From Coix lacryma-jobi var. lacryma-jobi (lineage: Eukaryota > Streptophyta > Magnoliopsida > Poales > Poaceae), in assembly GCA_009763385.1 (NCBI GenBank), contig CM019826.1, positions 97,572,848 through 97,636,847 on the forward strand: a stretch of 64,000 nucleotides of DNA, given 5' to 3'. A program made the position numbers and the translations under genes. The notes beneath the pieces are model-generated. The model did not search any database. It was not told the origin of the DNA and was given only the letters and a program-made list of their open reading frames with translations. Positions 23,001-34,662 of the stretch are shown here, piece by piece. Position 1 is the first letter of the stretch. Each line of letters opens with the position of its first letter.

Positions 23001-24508
23001 GTGTGACCAGGTTCGGTGTGCTCGCCTCGACGAGGCGGATCGAATGGTGGTGGTGGTTGGGCTAGCGCACGGCCGTAGCTCGTCGGCGGCGAGCTATGGC
23101 GGGCGGTGACGACGGCGATGCATGGCTTCGCTGTTTCCGGCGGTCGCCGGTGCAATCGATGGAGTGGGGAGCATTAGTGAACCATAGGGAGCCAAGCTAG
23201 TGGGTTGGATTGGCACGAAAGGCTCCAGGGGAGCTTGGCCACTTGTGAGGGCCATGGCGGCACTCATGGCGCTCGGCAGGGTGAGAGAGAGAAGTGGAGA
23301 ATGGTAGAGTTGAGGCGGAGTGGTGTTCTCACCTTGCCTTGGCGTGACGAAGCTCGATGGTGAAGATGGGAGGTGGCGGAGCTTTGGTTGATGCGGAACA
23401 GCGGCGGGCGCTCTTCGGCGTCGGTGGCGACCGAAAAGGGGGAGACGGTTGTGCGGACGCGGTGGAGCTCGGCCGGTGGTCTCTTCGCGCGCACCGTGTG
23501 TGCGAGGCAAAGGCGGAGCTTGGTGAGAGGTGGATTGGATGGTGGGGCTCGGTCGTGGCCGGAACGGCGATGGTGTTCTTCGCGGTGGCGTGCGGTGGCT
23601 TGGGTGAGGCGAGCGCTCGGTCTTGCGTTCGAGGGCAGAAGAGGGAGTGAGAGCGAGAGCAAGGAGGTGCGAATGGCGAGTGGGAGAGAGGAGTGCGGGT
23701 GGCCGGGTTTTTGCTTGGCGGAGTGTCGACCGATGGTCGTGGCGGGTCCCGCAACGTCGGTGAGCGACGGCACGGCGGGCGAGGGTGCGCGGTAGGCGGT
23801 GGTGTGGGTGCGGCGAGCGAGGCGAGCGGGGAGTGGGCAAGCAAGATTGTTTGCGTGCTCGGGTGGAGGAGGATCGTGCGGTGAGAGGCTGGCGGGGATC
23901 TCCGGCAGAGGACGGCGGCCACGTGGCGCGGGTGCCGGCGTACGGCGCGGCGCCGGTTGCGCACGGCTGGGCCGGCGCGGGCGTGAGCGGGCCGAAAAGG
24001 CCGAATGGGCCGCAAGCAAAGCGCCGGGGGAAAAGCGAAATCCTTTTTCTTTTTCCAAAAACTTTTCAAACTTTGACCTTTCAAAAACAGTTTCAAAAAC
24101 TCCAAACTAGGCTTTGACCCAAAAGTAAAAGTTGCTCAAAATAATTTTCTCTACAACTTTCATATAAGACACTTTTGCTGAAAAGCATTTTCTCAACCTT
24201 CACAGAAATAAAGCCAATTCTTGAGCTATAAATCATTTTGTTCCCACATTTTTATTTATCAAACCATTTTGAACTAGATCAAGGTGTCAACATAAAAAGT
24301 ACTATACTCAATATTGTCTATTTTATAAAATTAGTTGCCAAGAAAGAAATCCACTGAAACCATTAAGTCCAATAGAAATCAATAATCCAAATAAATAAAC
24401 CAAAGACAAAAAGCACTTTCATGCACATGAAATGATGCAATGCATTGCTTATGGGTTTTAGTAGCTAAATGTAGTCCCTAATGCAGTGCTTGACACTGGG
24501 GTGTCACA
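20038..24508 (-). mobile_element. 4.47 kb solo LTR, Tekay/Del-like Ty3/gypsy
   Basis: The ends are TGTCGTGG and GGTGTCACA, flanked on both sides by GAACC (20033-20037 and 24509-24513). No internal region or second LTR is present, so this is a solo LTR left by recombination between the two LTRs of one element. Its length and its TGTGACACCCCAGTGTC-like start on the minus strand fit the long LTRs of the Tekay/Del group (assignment from memory). Within it, 22850-24040 is strongly GC-rich while the rest is AT-rich. Confidence 0.75.
22850..24040 (-). other. GC-rich core of the solo LTR
   Basis: About 1.2 kb of GC-rich, CpG-rich sequence. Several frames are open on both strands (Pro/Arg/Ser-rich on minus, Gly/Arg-rich on plus), which is what GC-rich DNA poor in stop codons gives. 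No domain is recognisable. It may contain the LTR promoter and leader. Not called as a gene. Confidence 0.55.
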
Positions 24509-24570
24509 GAACCGACATCGGATGGTCTTTTCAGGAAGGTGAAAGTGAATCCGTCCTCGAGAGACAAATA

Positions 24571-26656
24571 TGAAGGAACGAAAGTGCTACCAGAAAGCGA
24601 CCAGAGAGGGGGTGAATGGGAGCTTTAAATTTCATTTCAGAAACTTATCGCTACTATCTACAGAATCAACCCCAAGAGCAAAGCCGATAAGCGTGATGTC
24701 CGCGACCCAAGAGAATGGGTGGATGTTCCCTAGGTACACAGCGGGACACCACAAAAACTTCCCAACCTAAGTTCACGCAAGTCAACAAAGTGATAGGATG
24801 AACTTTGGGTAACCTCAACCTCCCCCGAGCAACGCGAGGAGGTTTTAGGATATTTTGCAAAGTGGGAAGCCCTATTTCAGTAGAGCACGGAATCGAGAAT
24901 CCAACGCAAAAAGCGGATCTCAAATCGGAAGTCAAACGAACGAACTGCGGACGAAAACGTGCTGATCAGCACTGACCGGACTCACTAGAGCGTCGAGTCG
25001 GTTCTGATCGGACGCGCCCGGTCTGGCAAAACCCAGTTTGGGAACTCTTTGAGTTGGACCGGACTCACTGTCACTGAGCGTCCGGTCACACCTCGAGCGT
25101 CCGGTCACAAGAAAACGCACACAATGAACAGTGCGAGCGTAGCGTCCAGTCACTGAGAATGCGAGCGTTCGATCAAATCGTGAAGACAACACAATGAACT
25201 TGTTCAACGACCGAACTCTAAACCTAGCGTCCGGTCGACCCGACGCCAGAGTCCGGTCATCCCGAAACGCGTTGTTCGTCCACCGATTCAACTCGATCTC
25301 ACCCAAAACTGAACCTCTAGGGATCAAACTCGGTGAGAGGTGTCACAAGGAGGATAGTGAGCTACTTCTATGAGATCATGGCTCGAACCTATCTCCAAAT
25401 CGATGAATCGAAGAAATGCGGGAAGAGAGGAGAAAAGTTGATCCAAAACGAAAACCGATCGATCTACTTGTTCATGAGGTTTGAGTTGAATTCCTTTGGT
25501 GGAAATGTTCCCCTCACAGTAAAGAACAAGTTGATTCAAATGGATTTGCAAAAGACGCACCAAGTGGAGAGATCGATCAACGGGAAAAACGTGGAGAAAA
25601 GTAACCCGCGAAGAACAACATCAAAACGCGAATCACAACCACGAAATGCAACCGTGTGGCTACCACACGCTACAACAGTGAGATTACGGTCTCACTTCCT
25701 CAAAATCTCACGGACACAGAGGTATGACTGTCTTCTCTGTGGATCTCAGTTCGCTACAGCAGAGGATGGGGAGAGCAGGAAAACCTAGAAGGCAAAATAG
25801 CAAATGACTGAGAGAGATGGGAGGTGGGTGTCTCCCTCTACTTATCCTAATTCTAATTCCCACTCTACCCCTAGTTATTTACAGAGCGAACCAGCCAAAC
25901 CCTAAGGCTATCCTGGACCAACTCGAAGATGATGGTGATCCGACGGCCATGCCCGCACAACTGGTAGCGTTGCCTCGATGCAACCTCACCGATTCCCGCC
26001 ACGTGCCGCCTCCGCTCTGACCCTCCTTTTCCTGGACATCGCCCCCGGTTTTGTGGCCCAAACTGGGAAACCAGCCTTCACGACCAACCCCCGGTTTTGA
26101 GGCCCAAACCGGGAAACCAGCCGTCCAACGCCTGAGTTTTGTGGCCCAAACTCAGAAACCCACAGCGCCCAGGTTTTGAGGCCCAAACCTAGAAACCGTC
26201 CTCAGCCCAAGTTTTGTTGCCCAAACTCGGAAACCGGCTGCACTCAGGTTTTGAGGCCCAAACCTGGAAACCATCCACTCGGTGGTTTTTCTGTGGCTCA
26301 ACCACCAAACCGAGCCGAAGAGGGGATGCAACGCCCGTGCACCCCGTCCGCCGACACATGTCCCCAGGTCCTCGACCCAAGCAACACTGTGCCCCGCAAG
26401 TCTCTGCTCATCGTTGTCCTAGGCTGTCAGCCACCACAGCTGATCCTCAGGCCACCGGTCCCTCAGTCCAAGCCTCACGTCCGCCCTTCGCCACTCTCGG
26501 TCCATCGGCACGGCACGTCTCTACTTGACCTTCACCTTGCCTTCGATCACTGTATCCGTGCTCGACACCTGCACAACACAAGCCAAAGAACATGTGCATT
26601 ATCCCAGTTGACAATCACTCATAACTCGAGACTCGGCGTACACCCATGTATCCGCA
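24571..26656 (-). repeat. 3' LTR of the Opie-like element
   Basis: Minus-strand start TGCGGATACATGGG, end CGTTCCTTCA. It closely matches 43681-45736 and the solo LTR 32692-34662. Inside are the stem-loop array (26043-26312) and a cluster of CCGGTC/CCGGAC words (24975-25260). Confidence 0.9.
26043..26312 (-). repeat. Stem-loop array in the 3' LTR of the Opie-like element
   Basis: Six imperfect palindromes of about 24 bp, spaced about 40 bp apart, plus a seventh with a variant loop. Each has arms such as CCCGG/CCGGG or CTGAG/CTCAG around a GGCCC-type loop. It is the counterpart of 33042-33305. Confidence 0.75.
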
Positions 26657-28320
26657 ATCTCCCCCTTGATGAGTGCCTTGTCAACTACCAACACAAATCA
26701 TAATGGAATAGATGAAGGAAGGAAGATGGAGAGAGAACTCGACCAAATGACCCAAAAGCATAGCAAAGCCGAAGAAGGTCAATTGGAAAGAGCAAGACAA
26801 CTTGGTCCCCAAAGACATGGGCAACGGCTCGACGCAACCAAGCAAAACAAAGCTAGCCCTCAAGAAGAGGTAGAACAGGCTCAACACCGCTAGCAGGAAA
26901 GCTCGATACCAATCGAAAAATCAATTGAAATTCAAGCAAAGTAGAGCTAGCCCTCAAGAAGAGGCAGAACATGCTCAACACCGCTAGCGAGAAGACTCAA
27001 TACCAACTGAAGAGCATAACAGCAAAGGCGCTAGTCCCTCAAGAAAGAGGCAAAGGCTCAACACAACTAGCTACCAAAAATGCTCCGAACCAATCTAAAC
27101 CAGTTAGAGGCTTCAAAAAAGCTTCGAATCAATCGAGAAATTCAAAATCCGAAAAATCCGAGCCAACTCAAACTCCCCCTCCAATAGTGCACACAACCGA
27201 GAAATCTCCCCCTTAGTTGATCTTATGACTTGAGAGAATTTCTCCTTATGATTTGGCAATTTCTTCGCCTTAGTTGAAAATGCACTATCAAGTATCTCCC
27301 CTCCAAATGCATATGATTTAAAATGCATGTAAGCAGCTTCAGGAATATAGTCTAGAGAACGAAAAGATGCTCTACATAGTATAACTCCAATGATACAACA
27401 AGAACCATATATGCCAGCAAAGGCTCAAACTGATCACCAAAAACGAGATATGGACATATAAGCAACGTGAGCAGTTTTAGCCATTCAGAAAAGGATGTTC
27501 ACCATAAAAATAGCACTGAACATGTATAGACAGGGAATCAAACAAGTGCTAAACATGTATAGAAGGTGAACTACCCCTAGCAAGGTTCAATCATCATGCT
27601 ATAGAATGAAACATAGACTTGTGTATTCAAATTTTATCAGAGTTGCAGCGGTTAAATTACACAAGTTCAAATTTCAGCATGTGGTTGCGAGAGGTGGAAA
27701 GCTTGTCAATGCCTAACTTTGCAACTGTGCGAAGCCTATGCAAAAGCAATCAGAAGCTTAAAGCAATAGTTTCGTTCATACACTACACAGCTCAAGTTTA
27801 ATTCAAGGTGCAATGAGAAACAGTCTCGATACTGTGATGTGCTGACAAGCAAACCCATCTCGATCTTTCCAATTCTCGTAGCTTGGTTCAAATTTTAAAC
27901 AGAATATGAACATACCAAGCAAGTGAATGACTCAGAACTAGAGACATAGCAACCTAGCATATATGAAAAGCACAAATGATTTCGACACATTCTACACATG
28001 CTAGTTGCATATCTCAATGGTGAACATTTTCAAGTTTTAGGTTCATTAAGCAAATTCACCATTCATAAAATAGCTCAGCTCACAACGTGTATAAGTGATC
28101 AGAAAGAGGATAAGCTACAAGCATCATCATAAAGCATCGGAGCATACACTACACAGAGCATAGTCACATTCTAAAGATTATATACATGAAGCTCTGAAAA
28201 TAAATATGCACGATGAAATGCAAAGATGCATGATGAAACCAAATGAAAGAAAAAGAGTCAGTCTATAATACACGAACCAAAATGTTTCCCCATCTAAAAG
28301 GGGAAACACACACCAAGCTC
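26657..28320 (-). other. 3' non-coding region and polypurine tract of the Opie-like element
   Basis: The polypurine tract (minus CATCAAGGGGGAGAT) is at 26657-26671, directly before the 3' LTR. The rest has no convincing frame. From about 26850 to 27060 a unit containing AGCTAGCCCTCAAGAAGAGG and, 20 bases on, CTCAACACCGCTAGC is present three times with a spacing of about 85-95 bp. Confidence 0.65.
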
Positions 28321-28730
28321 ACCTCTCAACCTAGCAAAAGTTGATTGGTCTAAAGGCTTGGTGAAAATATCAGCCAACTGATGATGAGTATCGACATGGC
28401 GAAGATCGATAATACCCTTCTCGTAATGGTATCACAAAAAATGAAAGCGCACATCAATGTGTTTGGTCTTAGAGTGCAGCATGGGGTTCTTAGCAACGCT
28501 AATTGCACTCGTGCTGTCACAAAGCAAAGGAACGCGAGAAAAGCTCAGACCAAAATCACGCAAAGTGGCCATCATCCAAAGCAATTGGGAACAGCAGCTA
28601 GCCGTAGCAACATACTCAGCCTCTGTGGTAGCCTGGGCGACGCTAGACTGCTTGCGAGAAGACCACGATACAAGAGAAGAACCAATAAACTGACAAGTTC
28701 CAGAAGTGGACTTGCGATCAAGTCGGCAAC
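28300..28730 (-). pseudogene. Copia RNase H, C-terminal part of pol
   Basis: The frame reads CRLDRKSTSGTCQFIGSSLV, then SSVAQATTEAEYVA and SKTKHIDVRFHFL, the standard end of Copia RNase H. Past a stop at about 28432 the family's usual tail (HQLADIFTKPLDQ) continues to about 28300. The N-terminal half is at 38220-38350, on the other side of element E. Element E entered at the codon after the DADFTGC motif. RNase H removes the RNA strand during reverse transcription. Confidence 0.88.
28726..28730. repeat. Target-site duplication of element E (GCAAC/ACAAC)
   Basis: GCAAC before 28731 and ACAAC at 38215-38219 after the other end match at four of five bases. Taking out 28731-38219 restores the RNase H frame. 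Confidence 0.75.
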
Positions 28731-30546
28731 TGTTGGTAGTTCTTAACTTCACTAAAGATAGAGAAACTATCCCCGGTAACGGCCCAGAAATGCTTGTTGA
28801 CACTTGCTAATGTCGTTACTAGGAGTAGACTATGGAATCTATCCCTGGCAACAGCGCCAGAAATGCTTGTAGCAAGTCCAGTCTCTATACCTAAAGGAGT
28901 GAAGCTAAAGCAGCAATCAACTAATGTCAAATGGGGCTGTCAATCCTGACACTAGTAGGAGCTAGCTAGAGAGATTGCAATCTACCTAGAGGAGATTCTG
29001 CAAGCGCACAGAACTATCGTAGTACCACTTTGCCTGGGAGTACCAGGTGTCGATTTATTTGATCCCAGAGGAAGGCTAGGGTGGTGTATGAGTCGAGTCA
29101 AGGAGGGGATGAGAGTCGAAGAATAAGAAAGGGAAAAGGAGAGGAGAGAAGAGAGGAGATGAAAGGTTAGAAAGAATTTATGAGTGGATAGGTAAGGATA
29201 AATGGAATGGCTAAGGTAAGGTGGATAGACAGGTAGATAGGGGGAATAAGATAACTAAGGATAACTAATATAGCTAACTAATAACTAATAACTACTCCTA
29301 GATAACTACGAAGCAAGATAGGCAAATGTCAAATAAGCAACCAAGTTAAGTATAGTTTTATTCCTATCTTGTCAAGTACCGAGGCATACTAGCCTTTACC
29401 ACTGACTTAGGTTGAACGCTAGCACAACAAGCCTTACACTTAAACTAGACCAACTACGTGGTGGAATTCAAGGCGCACAGGGTTGTCACCACCTGCTTGC
29501 TACCACAACTATCCGGGGGTCTAGCCGTATCTGAAGGTAAGTCTATAACTAAGCACCACGCCTAATTATATTCTAACTATCTCTACCCTGGCCTAGAATA
29601 GAGACACCCTATTGGCAAAGATCAAACACTAAGCACACTAGAGATTAACTACAATGGCTAAGTGAATTGAAATGTAAGATAGCTAGGTACTCAAGCAATC
29701 AATCAAGTATACTACTCAATACTGGCAAGTAGAATAAAGTAATACTTGAAATGATGAACTAGAATATAGTAAAGTGCTTGAGATACAAGAGCAAAACCTG
29801 ATCCTGAGATGAAGGAAGACTCTTCCCAACTTCCAGGACCGATTACTCACACGCTTCTACTCTTGAGCTATGTCTTGAGCAGCGCTTCCGCGAGGGCAAC
29901 GAGGCAAGGATGCCTTGCTCTACTAACTACCTACTTGCCTAAGCTTGGCTAAATCCTAAGCTATTAGCTCTCTAGCTTTAGCCTTGCTTTCCTCTTTCCT
30001 TCTCCTTGCTTTCCTTGCTTGAAATGAAGTGACACCTCCAGGGGGGTATTTATAGTAGAGAGGTGGAGTAGGGGCTACTCCACCACCACATCATCGATCT
30101 GCGTCATGATGGATGAGAGCCCTTGGATCGTAACCTCCTTCAGATCAATGGTGGAGAAGAATTAAGCATGTGCTTCTTTCATTCAACATGTGCTTCTTTG
30201 CACGGCGGCATGCATGATCCACGCCACTCCCTCCTGAGCCCTCCGATGCCACCGACCTAGTGACCGAGGGCTAAGATTTGGCCCTGGGGTGGTCACACGG
30301 ATCAGTGACGTGGCAGGGGAGAAGTTTGGGCGCCACCCCACTAGGGCCCAAATGGGCCCTGGTGAGTGGTCTCGGCCCCTGGTGGGTCCATTCTCCAAAT
30401 TTTGTCCAAATCCTGCATTCAAATAAAAATCTATGGATATGTGGAATTTGGTTAGTTTGAAACCTATTTGACTACTTTTCATGCCTTTTTGGTGAATTTT
30501 TGGGTAAAATGTTGATGGTAAAACAAGTGTTTAAGGACCATCAACA
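28731..30546 (-). repeat. 3' LTR of element E
   Basis: 1816 bp, plus-strand ends TGTTGGTAG and CCATCAACA. A TATA box (minus ACTATAAATACC) is at about 30047-30054. The 81-bp length difference from the 5' LTR is mostly one 61-bp gap (present at 37199-37260, absent here) and one of about 20 bp. Two decayed primer-site copies lie at 28770-28786 and 28842-28859. Confidence 0.88.
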
Positions 30547-31106
30547 AGCTCCCCCAAACTAACCTATTGCTCGTCCTCGAGCAACAATGCGGTTTAAGCA
30601 TAGAGCATGAAATAGATAACACTTAAGATGTATACAAGTGCATATCGTATAATGAGAAATAACTTAGTGTATATCATTAATCATAGCAATGTGGGGCTTA
30701 TAGCTTTTCACTTCAAACATGCAAGAGTGAAATAAAGCAGTAGATAGGAAACTTTTATCTTGCTTAGGTTTGACATGGATTCTGTCTGGAGGTTTTTTAA
30801 GGTTTTCAAAAGATAAAAACTTGCTTAAGTCCTCCAAGATTCACTCAATCACTCAATGGTGTTTAAATCCTCACTTAGGCCAAAATGTAGCCTCTGCTAT
30901 TTCTAAAGAATGATATGTGGAGTTATAGGTAGGCTAAGAATCATGAGCAAATTGCATAATGTTTATTGCTAAGCTAGACACTCAGATCATAAGGAGCAGC
31001 AAATCATAAATATTGATCAAGATGTGCATGTGTGGTTATGTGGAAGTGTATAGAGAGATATTTCATAATCCTTCCTAGTTAATTTTTGGGGTCTCGAGCT
31101 AATGAT

Positions 31107-31145
<39 letters not shown>

Positions 31146-32222
31146 TTGATACATAGTGAGTAGACAAAAATGTGTCCTCACATTTTCTTAGGACATAGTC
31201 CTCTCTTGAGCTACTTTGCTCACCTTTTTTTTCATATCTCTCTTTTTTAGCTCTAGATTTCCCCAGATTGTTTATAGGAAAGGATTTTAGAAATGAAAAG
31301 GGGGAAGGGAGAGAAATGCTTATTCCCATTGTAGGAATAGCATAAGGCTAGCAATGGAACGTTTGGCAAGGTATTGCATATCTCCAGTGTAGAGAATGAG
31401 CAACTTATTTGGTGGTTGCAAACTTCCAAAGTGGAGAGTAAGCAATTTATGGTGGGTGTGTGTATCTTGATCAAAAGAAATGATAAGCTTCTCTACTAAA
31501 ATCTATGAGGTCTAACAAAGCTCAACACAAACAAAGCTCTTTGTGGTTTTGAATAACAAAAATTTGGCTATTGGTGGGATGGGATAAAATCCAGGAGGAA
31601 CTTTTAGCAAGGTTTTCATGATTTTTAAAAGAAATCCTCCAGATTTGGTCCTAATTTCATCTTAGCAAGTTTATAGAATTACTCCATTTCCAACTAACTT
31701 TATTCACTAAGCATGATTTTAGTTAAAACATGTGCAACCCACAAAAGCTACAACTTAGATAAAACTAGTTATTCTAACTATAACAGTAGCATTTGCATGG
31801 CATATTTTATTTCTTATTCAGGTTCCAACATTTTTAAGCAGATTTTATCATTTTTACTCATGGGATAATTACTTAGGCAGGTATATAACATTCAAAAATT
31901 TTCAAAAGATATAGAATTTAAGAACCGAACATAAAGAGTAAGGTTGAAACATACCTTATTGGCGCGATGATCTCCCCCAAGCTGGCTTCTTACTTGGTGA
32001 AGGGTCTTCACCTTTCTCGGTTGGAGCTATTGTTCTTATTTTATTAAAAAGTAAACTATCTAATGTTGTGGAAAATGGAAACTATCCTATTATGATATTT
32101 TATTATTCTAGCTAAGTTAACATATACTTATGCATATAACTAATGATAACTGATATATTTTTTTTTAGTTACATGCATGACATATGTTATTTATTTGAAA
32201 AAGGGAAATTTGAAGGGAAAAA
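30547..32222 (-). other. 3' non-coding region of element E
   Basis: The polypurine tract (minus AGTTTGGGGGAGCTT) abuts the LTR at 30547-30560. A pure CT run lies at 31109-31141. An internal copy of the tract-like motif (CTCCCCCAAGCTGG on plus) is at about 31971-31985. No convincing frame was found in the 1.7 kb. Confidence 0.65.
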
Positions 32223-32691
32223 TTAAAAGTAAATCCATACCTTCGATCCATGGAATTTCATCCTTATTGGGTGGATCTTCTTCCTTGGGTGCTTCTTCTT
32301 TAAATACTTCATTGGGTTCTTTTTCTTTTGGCACCTCTCCTTTGCCATGTGAATTACACAACTCAGGAGAAGGTGGTTCTTTCTTTCTGTTTCACCTTGT
32401 TCTTGGGCGCCTCTTCTTGGTACGAACGGGTTTTGCTTCCTGCATGTTAGCGGCATATGCGGGACCACGGGAAAAGGAGAATATTTCCTTCCTCCCTCGT
32501 AATGTCATTTGCATTTTACCACTCCCCACATATATGCAAGCATCAACAGTGTTCAAGAAAGGTCTACCTAAGATTAGAGGCACATCTTTCCTATTTCCCA
32601 TATCTAGTATTATGAAATCAGCAGGAACATATGAACCTCTAATATGAACAGGTAAATCAGTGACTATTCCTTCTACATAGCATGTTGATTG
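32223..32691 (-). pseudogene. Protease C-terminal half of element E
   Basis: Minus frame reads LTDQSTCYVEG, then YVPADFIILDMGNRKDVPLI and LGRPFLNTVDACIYVGSG, the C-terminal half of the Athila/Tat aspartic protease. A stop near 32392 and a shift follow, then a Lys/Arg-rich tail. The N-terminal half with the catalytic DLG is at about 34750-34800, and the solo LTR 32692-34662 separates them. Confidence 0.8.
32687..32691. repeat. Target-site duplication of the solo LTR (GATTG)
   Basis: GATTG before 32692 and again at 34663-34667 after the LTR end. Confidence 0.85.
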
Positions 32692-33041
32692 TGCGGATAC
32701 ATGGGTGTATGCCGAGTCTCGAGTGATCAGTGATTGTCAACAGATTTGATCGCAGGATCTTTGGCTTGTGTTGTGCACGTGTCGAGCACGGATACAGTGA
32801 TCAGAGGCAAGGTGAAGGTCAAGTAGAGACGTGCCGTGCCGATGGACCGAGAGTGGCGAAGGGCGGACGTGAGGCTTGGACTGAGGGACCGGTGGCCCGA
32901 GGATCAGCTGTGGTGGCTGGCAGCCTGGGACAGCGACGAGAGAAGACTTGCGGGGCATAGTGTTGCCTGAGTCGAGGACTTGGGGACATGTGTCGGTGGA
33001 CGGGGTGCACGGGTGGTGCATCCCCTCTACAGTCTCGGTTT

Positions 33042-33305
33042 GGTGGTTGAGCCACAGAAAAACCACCGAGTGGACGGTTTCCAGGTTTGGGCCTCAAAAC
33101 CTGGGCACTGATGGTTTCCGAGTTTGGGCCACAAAACTCGGGCTGAGGACGGTTTCCAGGTTTGGGCCTCAAAACCTGGGTGTTGCGGGTTTGCTGAGTT
33201 TGGGCCACAAAACTCAGGCTACGGTCGGCTGGTTTCCCGATTTGGGCCTCAAAACTGGGGGTTGGCTGTGAAGGCTGGTTTCCCGGTTTGGGCCACAAAA
33301 CCGGG
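33042..33305 (+). repeat. Array of seven stem-loops in the Opie-type LTR
   Basis: Units at 33042-33067, 33081-33104, 33118-33141, 33156-33179, 33194-33217, 33236-33259 and 33282-33305. Except for the first, each has an 8-base left arm ending TTT, a loop GGGCCTCA or GGGCCACA (the two alternate), and a right arm starting AAA. The arm pairs differ between units but keep pairing: CCAGG/CCTGG, CCGAG/CTCGG, CTGAG/CTCAG, CCCGG/CCGGG. The sixth unit has one wobble and one mismatch here but is perfect in the other LTR copies. Confidence 0.85.
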
Positions 33306-34099
33306 GGTGCGACGTCCGGGAAAAGGACAAGCAGAGCGGTGGCAGCACGTGGCGGCAATCGGGAGGTTGCGTCGAGGCAACGCTACGAGTTGTGCGGGCG
33401 TGGCCGTCGGATCACCACCTACCACGATTTGGTCCAGAATAACCTTAGGGTTTAGCTGGTTCGCCCTGTAAGTAGTTAGGGGTAGAGTGGGAATTAGGAA
33501 TAGTTAGAATTAGGATAAGTAGGGGGAGACACCCACCTCCCCAAATATCTCAATCATTTGCTATTTTGTCTTCTAGGTTTTCCTGCTCTCCCACTCCCCT
33601 GCTGTAGCGAACTGAGATCCACAGAGAAGAGAGCCATACCTCTGTGTCCGTGAGATTTTGAGGAAGTGAGACCGTAATCTCACTATTGTAGCGTGTGGTA
33701 GCCACACGGTTGCAAATTCGTGGTTGTGATTCGCGTTTTGTTTGTGTTCTTCGCGGAATCCCTTTTCTCCACGTTTTTCACGTCGATCGATCTTTTTGCT
33801 TGGTGCGTCTTTTGGAAATCCGTTTGAACCAAGTTGTTCTAGAACATGAGGCACTTCTTTCCACCGAAGGAATTATCCTGTAACCTCATGAGCTAGTAGA
33901 TCGGTCATTTTTCGTTTCGGGTCAAGTTTTTCTCCCTTCCCCCGAATTTCTTCGATTCATCGATTTGGAGATAGGTTCGAGCCATGATCTCTTTGAGATA
34001 GCTCACTATCCTCCTTGTGACTCATCTCTCCATGTTTGAACCCTAGAGGTTTCGTTTTGGAAGAGTTTGAATCAAATTGGTGGACGAACAGTTCACTAT

Positions 34100-34395
34100 C
34101 AGGTTGACCGGACGCTCGACTCGTTTTGACCGGACGCTAGGTTAGTGAGTTCGATCGTTGAAACTGAGCACTGTGTTCTTCTGTGGTTTGATCGGACTCT
34201 AGAGTGTTAGTTGACCGGACGCACCGAGGTTACTGTTCATCAGCGTTTTTGGTACTGACCGGACGCACTGTTCATGACCGGACGCTCCTTGTCTGTGAGT
34301 CCGGTCGCTTACAGAGAGCTCCCAAATCGGTTTCTGCACGACCGGACGCGTCCGGTGCTCACAGACCGGACGCAGGCCAGAGTCCGGTCAGGGGC
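34100..34395 (+). repeat. Cluster of GACCGGACGC words in the Opie-type LTR
   Basis: At least seven copies of ACCGGACGC (at about 34109, 34128, 34213, 34257, 34276, 34340, 34364) and several reverse-complement partial copies (GTCCGGTC), unevenly spaced. The same cluster is in the other two LTRs (24975-25260, 44075-44345). It could be a transcription-factor site cluster or a simple internal repeat. Confidence 0.7.
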
Positions 34396-34662
34396 AGTTT
34401 AAGCTGGTCTGTCCTCAGTTCGTTTGTTCGTTGTCGGTTTTGATTTCCGACTTTTGTGTTGGGTTTCTAGAGCCGTAAAGTGTCTCGCTGTGCTTCTTGG
34501 AAGTATCCACCCTATTTCTAGAATCGTGGACACTTACGAGCTCTCGGGTTTGCTTTTGGGGTTGATATACGGGACAGTGGCGAGAAGTTTCCGAAAGTAA
34601 TTTTTGAAGCTCCCATTCACCCCCCCCTCTGGTCGCCTTGCTTTAGCATTTTCGGTCCTTTA

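Larger units (their letters stand above)
32692..34662 (+). mobile_element. Opie-type solo LTR inside element E
   Basis: 1971 bp, TGCGGATACA to CGGTCCTTTA (the last CA has become TA), flanked by GATTG on both sides. No internal region remains, so it is a solo LTR from recombination of a full copy. It matches, in the opposite orientation, the LTRs at 24571-26656 and 43681-45736. Confidence 0.88.

Noticed and set aside
23094..24117. Long overlapping frames of 100-264 codons on both strands
   Set aside because: All lie in the GC-rich core of the solo LTR, overlap in several phases, are Pro/Arg/Ser- or Gly/Arg-rich, and show no domain. GC-rich DNA has few stop codons by chance.
25333..25788. 151-codon frames at 25333 and 44413 on plus
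   Set aside because: Both are in the Opie-like LTRs, antisense to the element, and differ only as the LTRs differ; no domain.
31109..31141. CT microsatellite as a promoter element
   Set aside because: A pure dinucleotide run in the 3' non-coding region of element E; nothing else supports promoter function.
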